Origin: Gemmatimonadota bacterium
GTDB lineage: Bacteria; Gemmatimonadota; Gemmatimonadetes; Gemmatimonadales; GWC2-71-9
Direction: 5' to 3'
NCBI GenBank assembly: GCA_003222085.1
Contig: QHUK01000052.1
Coordinates: 1-32,967 of the forward strand
Length of the DNA stretch: 32,967 nucleotides
The position numbers and the translations under genes were made by a program. Shown piece after piece: positions 1 through 7,900 of the stretch. Position 1 is the stretch's first letter. Each line of letters starts with the position of its first letter. The notes beneath the pieces are model-generated. The model did no database searches. It was not told where the DNA came from and saw only the letters and a program-made list of their open reading frames with translations.

Positions 1-108
1 GAAGTGCTGGGCCGCATCTCGAGCCGCATTATTAATGAGGTGAAGGGGGTGAATCGGGTCGTGTATGATGTGAGCTCCAAACCTCCTGCGACTATCGAGT
101 GGGAATAA
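1..108 (+). CDS. guaA: GMP synthase (glutamine-hydrolysing), C-terminal end only
   Basis: Frame 1 is open from the window edge and encodes 35 residues before TAA at 106-108. The tail contains the stretch [19 protein letters not shown] and ends in TIEWE, the hallmark C-terminus of GuaA, which aminates XMP to GMP in purine synthesis. This tail belongs to the dimerisation domain; the amidotransferase and ATP-pyrophosphatase domains lie outside the window. The left inverted-repeat arm begins only three bases after the stop, so the repeat may also serve as the transcript end. Identification rests on this short but very conserved tail. Confidence 0.93.
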   Translation, partial: EVLGRISSRIINEVKGVNRVVYDVSSKPPATIEWE

Positions 109-110
109 CG

Positions 111-139
111 GCGTTGCATGTTCCACGTTGCACGTTCCA
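111..139 (+). repeat. Left arm of an inverted repeat around the four-helix-bundle gene
   Basis: A 29-base arm built from heptamer-like units around CACGTT. It matches the reverse complement of 583-611 at 26 of 29 positions, including an uninterrupted core ACACGTTGCACGTTCC-like block. It starts three bases after the guaA stop. Together with the right arm it fills the gap between guaA and the minus-strand IIA gene almost exactly. It could be a mobile-unit end, a bidirectional terminator, or both. Confidence 0.75.
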
Positions 140-223
140 CGTCTACAACCGGCTGCAAGAAACTGGACCGCATCCGCGAAAGAGGATGATGGTCGCACGG
201 TCGGTACCCCCGAGTCTTGTCCG

Positions 224-580
224 GTGGGAGACTTCCGCCAGCTCCGGGCGTGGCAAGAGGCCATCCGTTTCGTGGTGTTGTCGCGCCCCGCGATCCGTCG
301 CTTGCCGCCCGACGAACGGTTTTCTCTGGCCGCGCAGTGGCGACGAGCTGCATACAGCGTCGCACTGAATCTGGCGGAAGGTGCGGCACGTTCGAATCGC
401 GGTAATTTCCGCCGTCACGTCGACATCGCGCGGGGCTCTTTGGACGAGCTCGAGTCGATTCTGGAGGTCGTGAAATCGCTCGACTACTTGTCGGAAAGCG
501 AGTTGCGGGTCTTGCACGCGAGCCGCTCGAACTGCGCGAGGATGGTCGCCGGGCTGCTGCGGAGGCTGCGGGACGATTGA
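224..580 (+). CDS. Four-helix bundle protein (S23 / 23S rRNA intervening-sequence protein family)
   Basis: A 118-residue protein starting at GTG 224 with GDFRQLRAW, the typical N-terminus of the family, followed by the diagnostic block around residues 40-60 (AAYSVALNLAEGAARSN) and a C-terminal half rich in leucine and arginine. The frame stays open upstream to an ATG at 128, but those residues look non-coding and overlap the inverted repeat, so the GTG is preferred; no clear ribosome site is visible. Relatives are encoded inside intervening sequences of 23S rRNA and as free-standing genes; the fold resembles the Avd accessory protein of diversity-generating retroelements. Molecular function is not known. 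The gene sits between two inverted-repeat arms, unlike its neighbours. Confidence 0.85.
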   Translation: MGDFRQLRAWQEAIRFVVLSRPAIRRLPPDERFSLAAQWRRAAYSVALNLAEGAARSNRGNFRRHVDIARGSLDELESILEVVKSLDYLSESELRVLHASRSNCARMVAGLLRRLRDD

Positions 581-582
581 GT

Positions 583-611
583 TGGAACGTGCAACGTGTA
601 ACGTGTAACGC
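583..611 (+). repeat. Right arm of the inverted repeat around the four-helix-bundle gene
   Basis: Tandem heptamers of the type AACGTGC/AACGTGT run through this arm, which begins three bases after the four-helix-bundle stop and ends three bases before the stop of the convergent IIA gene. It is the reverse complement of 111-139 at 26 of 29 positions. Confidence 0.75.
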
Positions 612-614
612 CTT

Positions 615-1067
615 CTAGATATTCTTATCCTCCAGCAGCTTCAGGAACTCCTTCGCCGTCCCCACCACCGCGAGCTTCCCCGGCACATCGGGCTCCTTTG
701 CGAACTGCGCGATCTTTCCGAGCACGGGCAGGTACTGGTTGGAGACTTCCAGCGGCGGGGCCACGATCAGGAAGAAGTAGTGCACCGGCTTGCCGTCGAT
801 CGCGTTGAAATCGATGCCATCGAGCTTCCGGCCGAACGCGACGCGGAGGCGGTTCACGGCGAGCGCGCGACAGTGCGGAATCGCGATGTTCTGACCGATC
901 CCGGTCGACCCGAGCGTCTCGCGGCGCTTCAACATCTTCACCAGAGTCTGCTCGGACTTGTCGTCCAGCTTGAGCAGGCTCACGAGCTCTTTCAAGACGT
1001 CGTCTTTGCTGGTGCTTTGCAGCTGCAGGTTGATCGCGTCTTCGGCAAAGAACTCACGCAGGCGCAC
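615..1067 (-). CDS. ptsN: PTS IIA domain protein, PtsN (nitrogen-PTS) type
   Basis: A 150-residue stand-alone PTS EIIA domain of the fructose/mannitol/Ntr class. The phospho-accepting histidine is H65 in IAIPHCRA, preceded by the usual RRETLGSTGIGQN segment. Stand-alone proteins like this receive phosphate from NPr/HPr and act mainly as regulators of metabolism and potassium or nitrogen balance rather than in sugar uptake; that role is inferred from the family. The start is GTG 1067, with GAGGGA about seven bases upstream on the minus strand. It is divergent from dusB and shares with it a palindromic intergenic region. No HPr or EI gene is in the window. The symbol is a best match; a fructose-type IIA is the alternative. 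Confidence 0.82.
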   Translation of the reverse strand: MRLREFFAEDAINLQLQSTSKDDVLKELVSLLKLDDKSEQTLVKMLKRRETLGSTGIGQNIAIPHCRALAVNRLRVAFGRKLDGIDFNAIDGKPVHYFFLIVAPPLEVSNQYLPVLGKIAQFAKEPDVPGKLAVVGTAKEFLKLLEDKNI

Positions 1068-1098
1068 GTCCTAGTCCCTCCGGTCGAAACGGCGGCGA

Positions 1099-1141
1099 AA
1101 CGTAATGACTGGTTGCTCCCCGCGCAACGCGTCATTACGTT
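1099..1141. promoter_or_regulatory. Palindrome in the ptsN/dusB divergent promoter region
   Basis: AACGTAATGAC at 1099-1109 is repeated as its exact reverse complement at 1131-1141, with a second nested pair GTTGC/GCAAC inside. Each arm carries TACGTT, a TANNNT-type -10 element, one pointing to each gene. On the plus strand TACGTT (1136-1141) lies seven bases before the dusB ATG, implying a leaderless transcript. On the minus strand the element lies about 30 bases before the ptsN start, which has its own ribosome site. It may be an operator or simply paired promoters. Confidence 0.6.
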
Positions 1142-1148
1142 GTGTTGC

Positions 1149-2138
1149 ATGCACTTCCCGTACCACACGGGGCACGATTTCCCCTTGTTCCTCGCCCCCA
1201 TGTCGGGCGTGTCCGAGTCCCCCTTCCGGCTCTTGTGCCGGCGCTTCGGGGCGGACGTCGTCGTGTCGGAATTCATTTCCGCCGTCGGCGTGGCCCGCGG
1301 CCTCGAGCACCTGTTCGCCGACATGCGGTTCGAGGAGGCGGAGCGCCCCATCGGCATTCAGCTGTATGGCGCAGACGCGACAGTGATGGCGCGCGCCGCC
1401 GAGATGGTCACGGAGGCCGGGCGGCCCGACTTCATCGACATCAACTTCGGCTGCCCGGTGAAGAAGGTCGTCAAGAACAACGGCGGATCGGGCTGCTTGA
1501 AAGACCTCGATCTGGTCGAGCGCATCATCCGGGCGGTGCGAAGTGCAACGCATCTCCCCGTCACCGTGAAGATCCGGAGCGGCTGGGACGACACGCAGCG
1601 CGATCCCGTCACCATCGCCCGGCGCTGCCGCGAGGCCGGTGCCCAGGCCCTCACCCTGCACGCCCGCACGCGCACGCAGATGTTCTCGGGTGTCGCGAAC
1701 TGGGACGAGATCGCCCGCGTGGTCGAGGCGCTCGACATTCCGGTGATCGGGAACGGCGACATCACCACGGCGGCGGACGTCGTCGCGATGCGGGCGCACA
1801 CCAACTGCGCCGGGGTCATGATCGCCCGCGGCTCGTTCGGCAATCCCTGGATCTTCGCGCAGGCTCGGGACCTCACCGCCGGCCGACCGGCGCGGCCGGA
1901 CCCGAGTCCGGACGAGCGGTTCGCCACCGCGCTGGAGCACGCGCGGCTCGCGCTCCGGCTGCAAGGCGACACCCGTAAGACGGCGCTCGAATTTCGCAAG
2001 CACTTCGGCTGGTACACGAAGGGCGTGGCTGGCGCGGCGAGCCTGCGCGAGCGGCTCTTCCAAATCGAGTCGATGCAGCAGGCGGAAGCGATCTTCGCGG
2101 CCTACCTCGCCGAAAGCGCGGTGGAGCAGGCGGCGTGA
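1149..2138 (+). CDS. dusB: tRNA-dihydrouridine synthase (DusB-like)
   Basis: A 329-residue flavoenzyme that reduces uridine to dihydrouridine in the tRNA D loop using FMN and NADPH. The N-terminal LAPMSGVSESPFR block is the FMN-binding start of the TIM barrel. DINFGCPVKKVV holds the catalytic cysteine (C102); LHARTRTQMFSG, IGNGDITT and MIARGSFGNPWIF follow in the standard order, then a helical tRNA-binding C-terminus. The open frame extends far upstream, but ATG 1149 gives the family length and starts where homology starts. No ribosome site is seen; TACGTT seven bases upstream suggests leaderless expression. The stop overlaps the larB start by four bases (GTGA). Confidence 0.92.
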   Translation: MHFPYHTGHDFPLFLAPMSGVSESPFRLLCRRFGADVVVSEFISAVGVARGLEHLFADMRFEEAERPIGIQLYGADATVMARAAEMVTEAGRPDFIDINFGCPVKKVVKNNGGSGCLKDLDLVERIIRAVRSATHLPVTVKIRSGWDDTQRDPVTIARRCREAGAQALTLHARTRTQMFSGVANWDEIARVVEALDIPVIGNGDITTAADVVAMRAHTNCAGVMIARGSFGNPWIFAQARDLTAGRPARPDPSPDERFATALEHARLALRLQGDTRKTALEFRKHFGWYTKGVAGAASLRERLFQIESMQQAEAIFAAYLAESAVEQAA

Positions 2139-2821
2139 AGCTCGACGACCTGGGGCGCTTCATCGAGCGCCTCCCGTTCGCGTCCATCGATCACCTCCGG
2201 CCCGCGACGCAGGGGCATCAGGAGGTGATCTTGTGTCAGGGCAAGACGCCCGAACAGGCGGTCGCCATCGCGGAGCGGCTCGACGCCGCGGCCGGGAGCT
2301 TTCTCGCGACGCGAGCCGACGTCGCCCATCGCGCGGCGCTCGCTGCCCGGTTCCCCAGCGCAGAGGTGAACGACCTGGGGCGCACCGTGTACCTGCCCCC
2401 CACACCGGAGCCCGCCCCGACGGGGCGGGGGACGATTCTCGTCGTGACCGCGGGGACGAGCGACCTCCCGGTGGCGGAAGAGGCCGCCGTGACCGCACGG
2501 GCGTTCGGCAACACGGTCGCGCGCCTGACGGACGTGGGCGTGGCCGGCATCCACCGCATTCTCACACAAACGGATGAGCTGCGCCGCGCCGCGGTGATCA
2601 TCGTGGTCGCCGGCATGGAAGGCGCGCTTCCGAGCGTCGTGGGCGGGCTCGTGCCGGTGCCGGTGATCGCGGTGCCCACCAGCGTCGGCTACGGCGCGTC
2701 GTTCGGGGGCGTCGCGGCGCTGCTCGGTATGCTCAACTCCTGCGCCGCCGGCGTCACCGTCGTCAACATCGACAACGGGTTCGGCGCCGCCGCCGCCGCG
2801 AGCCGCATCAATCACTCGTGA
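2135..2821 (+). CDS. larB: Nickel pincer cofactor biosynthesis protein LarB
   Basis: A 228-residue protein. LarB carboxylates and hydrolyses nicotinate adenine dinucleotide to the biscarboxylated mononucleotide precursor of the nickel-pincer cofactor used by lactate racemase and related enzymes. The PurE-like C-terminal half carries ILVVTAGTSDLPVAEEA, GVAGIHR, VVVAGMEGALPSVVGGL and GYGASFGGVAALLGMLNSC, all family signatures. The start is GTG 2135 within GTGA, overlapping the dusB stop, so translation is probably coupled. No larC, larE or larA is present in the window, so the rest of the pathway must be elsewhere or the gene serves another product. Confidence 0.93.
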   Translation: MKLDDLGRFIERLPFASIDHLRPATQGHQEVILCQGKTPEQAVAIAERLDAAAGSFLATRADVAHRAALAARFPSAEVNDLGRTVYLPPTPEPAPTGRGTILVVTAGTSDLPVAEEAAVTARAFGNTVARLTDVGVAGIHRILTQTDELRRAAVIIVVAGMEGALPSVVGGLVPVPVIAVPTSVGYGASFGGVAALLGMLNSCAAGVTVVNIDNGFGAAAAASRINHS

Positions 2822-4362
2822 AGGGGCCCCGCGCGGGCATCTGGGTCGGGCGCGGCCTCGCCGTGCTCGGCCTGGTCGCCGTGATCCCGGCCGTCCTGAG
2901 CGCGAACCTCTGGGCGCTGGTCGCGGCGCTGGGCGGCTTTCTCGCGGCGACCGGGTTGGCGCTGGGACCGCTGGTGCGGGTGTGGCTGGCCGACGAGCCG
3001 CCCGTCCGGCCGTCCGATTTCGAGCATACCCTGGACCTGCTGCGCCGGGCGCACGGGGCTCGGGCGGGCTGGGCCGTGGGTCTCGACGACAGCGAGGTCG
3101 AGGTCCTCGGGAAGGAGGAGGTCGACGGCGCGATCCGCCAGCGCGGCGCCGCCCTCGTGCAACTCGCCTCGGTGGACGGGCGTGCTCACGTCGCACGCGA
3201 TCCCGCCGGCAGCTACGTCGCCGTGGGCGACTTCCCGTTCGGTGCCGGGCTGCTGCTCCCGCAACCGGACACCCCTCCCGAGCAAGCGGCGGCGGTCACC
3301 GAGGAGCTGCGCCGCATCGTCGCGGGGATGCGGCTCGCGCGGTCGCACGAGCCCGGCGACCATCCCGCCCAGCTCGTGTCGAAGCAGCTCGCCGCCATGG
3401 CGGGTGGCGGGCAGACGCTCGAGGGGATCGCCAAGGCCGGAGTCGTGTTGGCCCAGCAGTTCACGCAACGCGGGGCGGCGATCGTGCTGCAGGGGAGCGG
3501 ACCCGCGAGTGGCACGCTGCGGATCGTGGCGGTGTCGACGGCGGCGGACAGCCGGCTCCAGGGGCTCGTGCTCCCGCCCGCCGCGCCGGCGGTCCGGGCC
3601 ACGACGTCCGCCGTGCCGGTGGTCTCGCGCGGCGCGGAGGACATTTTCGGCAGCGCGCTCCCCGACCGCCGGCGCCAGGATCGCGCGGGTACCGCGTATC
3701 CGCTCTTCGACGGCCATTTCGCGTTCGGCGCGCTGGTGGTGATGGGCCCGCAGCCCCCACCGGGCACACCCGTCGCGGACCAGCTGCAGCGCCTCGTGGC
3801 GGAGCTGGGATCCCGCCTTCCCGCCGCCCGCGCGGTCTTCGAGGCGGAGCAGCGGGCGGTGAGCGACCCGCTCACGGGTCTCCGCAACCGACGCGAGTTC
3901 GAGCGCGCGCTGAACCAGCACGGGAGCAAAGCCCCGCCGATCACCACGTTGATCTATGCGGACCTCGATCACTTCAAGCAGCTGAACGACACGCTGGGGC
4001 ACGCCGCCGGCGACGCGGCGCTACGGCACATCGCACGCATTCTCGAAGGGGCGGTGCGCGACAAGGACCTGGTGGCGCGGATCGGGGGCGAGGAGTTCGC
4101 CGTGTGGATGCCGCACACGCCTCTGGTGTCGGGACACGAGGTCGCCGAGCGCATCCGTGCGACCGTCGAGACCACGACCTGGCGATGGGGCGGGGAGCCG
4201 TACGGCCTGACGATCTCGTGCGGCGTGGCCGCCTACCCGGACACCGTGCGCGAGCTCGCCAACCTCCGGGGCGCCGCTGATGCGGCGCTGTACGCGGCGA
4301 AGCAGGGCGGAAGGAATCGCGTGGAGCAGGCTCAGGGAGACGTGACGCGGTATACCGGATGA
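2818..4362 (+). CDS. Membrane diguanylate cyclase with GAF-like region and GGDEF domain
   Basis: A 514-residue protein starting at GTG 2818 in a GTGA overlap with the larB stop. Two hydrophobic helices lie at about residues 12-57. A roughly 280-residue sensor region follows, with a weak GAF-like stretch near 190-340. The C-terminal GGDEF domain starts at DPLTGLRNRREFE. The active-site loop is GGEEF at 423-427, and an intact inhibitory I-site R414-D415-K416-D417 lies five residues before it, so it is predicted to make c-di-GMP from two GTP and to be feedback inhibited. The last 31 bases overlap the convergent gene at 4332-4976. The signal sensed is unknown. Confidence 0.9.
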   Translation: MKGPRAGIWVGRGLAVLGLVAVIPAVLSANLWALVAALGGFLAATGLALGPLVRVWLADEPPVRPSDFEHTLDLLRRAHGARAGWAVGLDDSEVEVLGKEEVDGAIRQRGAALVQLASVDGRAHVARDPAGSYVAVGDFPFGAGLLLPQPDTPPEQAAAVTEELRRIVAGMRLARSHEPGDHPAQLVSKQLAAMAGGGQTLEGIAKAGVVLAQQFTQRGAAIVLQGSGPASGTLRIVAVSTAADSRLQGLVLPPAAPAVRATTSAVPVVSRGAEDIFGSALPDRRRQDRAGTAYPLFDGHFAFGALVVMGPQPPPGTPVADQLQRLVAELGSRLPAARAVFEAEQRAVSDPLTGLRNRREFERALNQHGSKAPPITTLIYADLDHFKQLNDTLGHAAGDAALRHIARILEGAVRDKDLVARIGGEEFAVWMPHTPLVSGHEVAERIRATVETTTWRWGGEPYGLTISCGVAAYPDTVRELANLRGAADAALYAAKQGGRNRVEQAQGDVTRYTG

Positions 4363-4976
4363 ATCTCCCACAACGCGCGCACCGATGAGTTACAACGCCC
4401 GTGCGCTCCGTCGATCTTATCGCTCCGCCGCCCGCCGCGGCGATGCTGTCCGTCGAAGAAGGCAGCTCCGCTGATGCGTGCCCGAAGGGGCCGTGCCAGG
4501 ACGCCCCGCTTGCGGACTTTCACGTCGCCGATCAGCGAGTCGAGCGCCGCCCGGGCCCCCGCGTAGCGCGGGCTGTACTGCGGCGCCGGGATCTCGATCA
4601 CGACGCAGGAATCGGAAGGACTGTCCGCCCGCTCGGTGAGCTCGATGTGCCAGTCGCCGTCGTCTTTGACCTCGTCGACCCGCCGCACCCACGCGGTAAG
4701 ACTGTACGCCAGAAGCTCGCGGTCGGCGCGGAGAGCGCACCGGTCGCGCGGCCCGAAGTCGGGCGGCGTCCAGGTGGCGAGGATGGCCGACACCGATGTC
4801 GCCTGCGGCGGGACGAGGGCAAGCCCCGTATCGGTCTTCTGGCTCCAGCGGTAGTGGGGCTCCCGGCACCGTTGCGCCCGGAGCGGCGCCCCGGACGGGA
4901 GTCCGCCCAGCCCGAGCACGACGAGTCCGGCCAGCCCGAGGGCGGTGAGCGCCGCTGCGAGGTCAGGCCGTGGCAC
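4332..4976 (-). CDS. Secreted protein of unknown function
   Basis: A 214-residue protein with an N-terminal signal segment (LTALGLAGLVVLGLGG) and a likely cleavage after an Ala-Gln near residue 35. The mature part has the motifs HYRWSQKTD, WVRRVDEVKDDGDWHIELTE, SDSCVVIEIPAP, ISGAAFFDGQHR and GRCNSSVRALWEIHPVY. These look strongly conserved in style, and I have the impression that similar proteins recur in related genomes, but I know no function. The start overlaps the ppk stop by 14 bases and the 3' end overlaps the convergent cyclase gene by 31 bases, so it is the last gene of the five-gene operon. Three cysteines remain in the mature protein. Confidence 0.75.
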   Translation of the reverse strand: MPRPDLAAALTALGLAGLVVLGLGGLPSGAPLRAQRCREPHYRWSQKTDTGLALVPPQATSVSAILATWTPPDFGPRDRCALRADRELLAYSLTAWVRRVDEVKDDGDWHIELTERADSPSDSCVVIEIPAPQYSPRYAGARAALDSLIGDVKVRKRGVLARPLRARISGAAFFDGQHRRGGRRSDKIDGAHGRCNSSVRALWEIHPVYRVTSP

Positions 4977-7900
4977 TGGCCAGACCCAGCAGCCGCTCTT
5001 GGAAGCTTCGCGACTCCCCGCCCGGTGCCGGCGCGCGGCGGTGATAGCTGCCGTCGGAATCGAGGTCCCAGGCGGTGGGGTCGTCCAGCTCCGCCGCGAG
5101 AATGGCGTCGAGCCGGCTGCGGCACGCCGCGTCGCGCACCGGCGTCACCACCTCGACCCGCTGCCGCAGGTTGCGCGGCCGCCAGTCGGCGGAGCCGATG
5201 TAGTACTCGGCGGCGTCGCCGTTGGCGAAATGGTAGATGCGGGCGTGCTCGAGAAACCGGCCGAGGACGCTGACGACGCGGATGCGCTCCGACAGTCCCA
5301 CCACACCGGGACGGAGCGTACACACGCCCCGTACGACCAGCGCGATGTCGACGCCCGCCTGCGAGGCGCGATACAGTGCCGTGATGATCTCGGGATCGGC
5401 GAGCCCGTTGAGTTTCGCGCGAATCCGTGCATCCCGGCCCGCGCGAGCGTGCGCGGCCTCCCGATCGATCAGCTCCACCAACCGTTTCGCCAGATAGGTA
5501 GGCGCGACGAGGATCTGCCGGAACGCGGTCTGGGGCGGCCGCGAGGAGCCCGAGAGCTCGTTGAACAGGTCGTGCAAGTCCGCCCCGAGCTCGGGGTCCG
5601 CCGACAAGAGCCCCACATCGGTGTAGAGGGCCGCCGTCGCGGCGTTGTAATTCCCCGTCCCGATGTGGACGTAGCGCCGGATGCCGTCCCGCTCGCGCCG
5701 CACGATGAGCGCCGTCTTGGCGTGGGTCTTGAGCTCGACCAGGCCATACACGACCCGGATGCCGCCCTGCTCGAGCTTCTTGGCCCACTCGATGTTCCGC
5801 TCTTCATCGAACCGGGCTTTCAGCTCGACAAAGACGAACACTTCCCTGCCGCGACCGGCCGCGCGCAGGAGCGCGTCGACGATTTCCGAGCGGCCGCCCG
5901 CGCGATACAGCGTCAGTTTGATCGCGACGACATCGGGGTCGTCCGCGGCTTCGACCACGAGGCGCTGCACGGTGGCCTCGAACGCGTCGTACGGATGGTG
6001 CACCAGGACGTCACGCTCCGCGAGGATCGCGAAGATCGACCGGCCCTCCTCGAGCGGCGCGCGGCCGTGATGCGGCGGGTAGTCGAGCTCGGGGAGCGGC
6101 AGGCGGGCCAGCTCGCGCAGGGCGCCGAGGTCGAGGAGACCGTCCACGGCGTACAGATCGCCGGCACCCGGGGGGCTGCTCGCGGCGGCTTCCTCGAACT
6201 GCAGCTCCCGCAGCAACAGCTCCCGTACCGCCTCCGGCATCTCGCCGGCGATCTCCACCCGCACGGCGGCGCCGTAGGGGCGGCGTTTCGTCTCCTCCTC
6301 GATCACCTGCAGCAGGCTCACGGCATGACGCTCGTCGAGCTCGAGGTCGGCGCCGCGCGTCACGCGGAAGGCGTACGCCTCCTCGACGAACCGCCCGGGG
6401 TAGACCAGGCCCAGCTGCGCGCGGATGACGTCCTCCACCGCGACGAATCCGCTCTCGTCCGCCAGCTTCACAAACCGCGAGACTGTCTCGGGCACCTTCA
6501 GGTAGGCGAAGTGCATCGGCCCGCCAGGAGCATCGCGCACCACGACGGCGAGGGAGAGTCGCAAGTTGGCAATGAGCGGGAAGGGATGCCCCGGCGCCCG
6601 CGTCATGGCCTGCGGCGTGATGAACGGGAAGATTTCCTCCGTGAAGTAGCGGCGCAGCAGCTCCTGTTGAGCCGCCGCCAGCTCCGACCAGCGCAGGATG
6701 CGGACCCCGTGGGCGGCGAGGGCCGGGAGGCACTTGGCGGTGAAACAGCGAGCCTGCCGCTCGAGCAGGGCCCGCACGCGGATCCCGATGGCATCGAGCT
6801 GCTCGTCCGCCGCGAGGCCGCCCGCGCCCGCCGCCGGGCCCCCCGCGCCGGTCGCGGCCGCGCGTTTCAGCGCGTCCACGCGCACCATGAAAAACTCGTC
6901 CAGGTTCGTGCTGAGGACGGACAGGAACCGGATCCGGGCGAGGAGCGGGACGCGCGGGTCCTCGGCCAGATCCAGCACCCGAGCGTTGAACTCGAGCAGG
7001 CTCAGATCGCCGTCCAGGAAATGCTCGGGTGCCGCTCCGTCGACGCCCGCAGCGGAGGGACGCGGCACGAACTCCGACAGCCGAACGCGGCGCTCGACGG
7101 TCTGGCGCGGCGCCGTCCCCCGCTCGGGCTCGCCGCGCCGCTTCCATTCGGCGAGGACGTCCGACCGCGCCGCGACCGTGAGCGCCGCAAGGGTTCGCGG
7201 GTCGCGCAGGCCGGGTGAGCCCGCCGCGGCGAGGAGCTCATCGAGCGGCAGCCATTGGACCCGTCCGGCGACACCGGCACCGCGGGCCTCGGAGACGCGC
7301 GCCAGCCAGACCTCGAGCACGGGTCTCGTCCCGGTCAGCGCTCCAGGCGCCGTGCCGAGGAAGCGTACCTGTCCGTCCGCGGTGCCGAAAAAGGTGCGCA
7401 GAATCTCACGGCATGTCTCCTCGCCCGTGCCACGCCTTACCGGCAACGTGAGCGCGGTCGATTCCGTCAGCATGGCGATGGACCCTCCTTCGACGGCGAC
7501 CAGGGCCACCTCCCGCTCGCCGCGCGCGGGCCGGGCCAGGGCGCCGCTCTCGAGCTCGCGCAGCAGCGCTGCCGCGCGGTCCACCTTGCCCACGAGCAGG
7601 GGGCGCAGGCCGTACTGGTCTTGAAACGCCCGCGCCAGGCGGTCGAGGCCCGGTCGGCCCCGGGCGAGCTCCCGAAGCTTGAGTTCCTGGAACGTTTGCG
7701 CCCGCTGACGACCGCGGACCGTCACGACGTCGTACACGACGTCGTAGCGTCCCCGGGAGAACCACCCAGCCCGGGTATGCCGCACGCGCCGCTCGGTCTC
7801 GAACTGGATACGGGGCAGGAGCAGGGCCGGGTCGATGAGCGAGCGCAAGCGACGCGCCGGGTCGGACGTGCCCGCGAGGGCCTGCTCGCCTTCGAGCTCG

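Noticed and set aside
128..223. Longer N-terminus for the four-helix-bundle protein from ATG 128
   Set aside because: The extra 32 residues have no family similarity and begin inside the inverted-repeat arm; GTG 224 matches the family start.
4945..7218. Plus-strand open frame of 757 residues opposite ppk1
   Set aside because: High GC keeps the antisense frame open; the minus-strand frame has all PPK1 motifs and this one has no recognisable domain.
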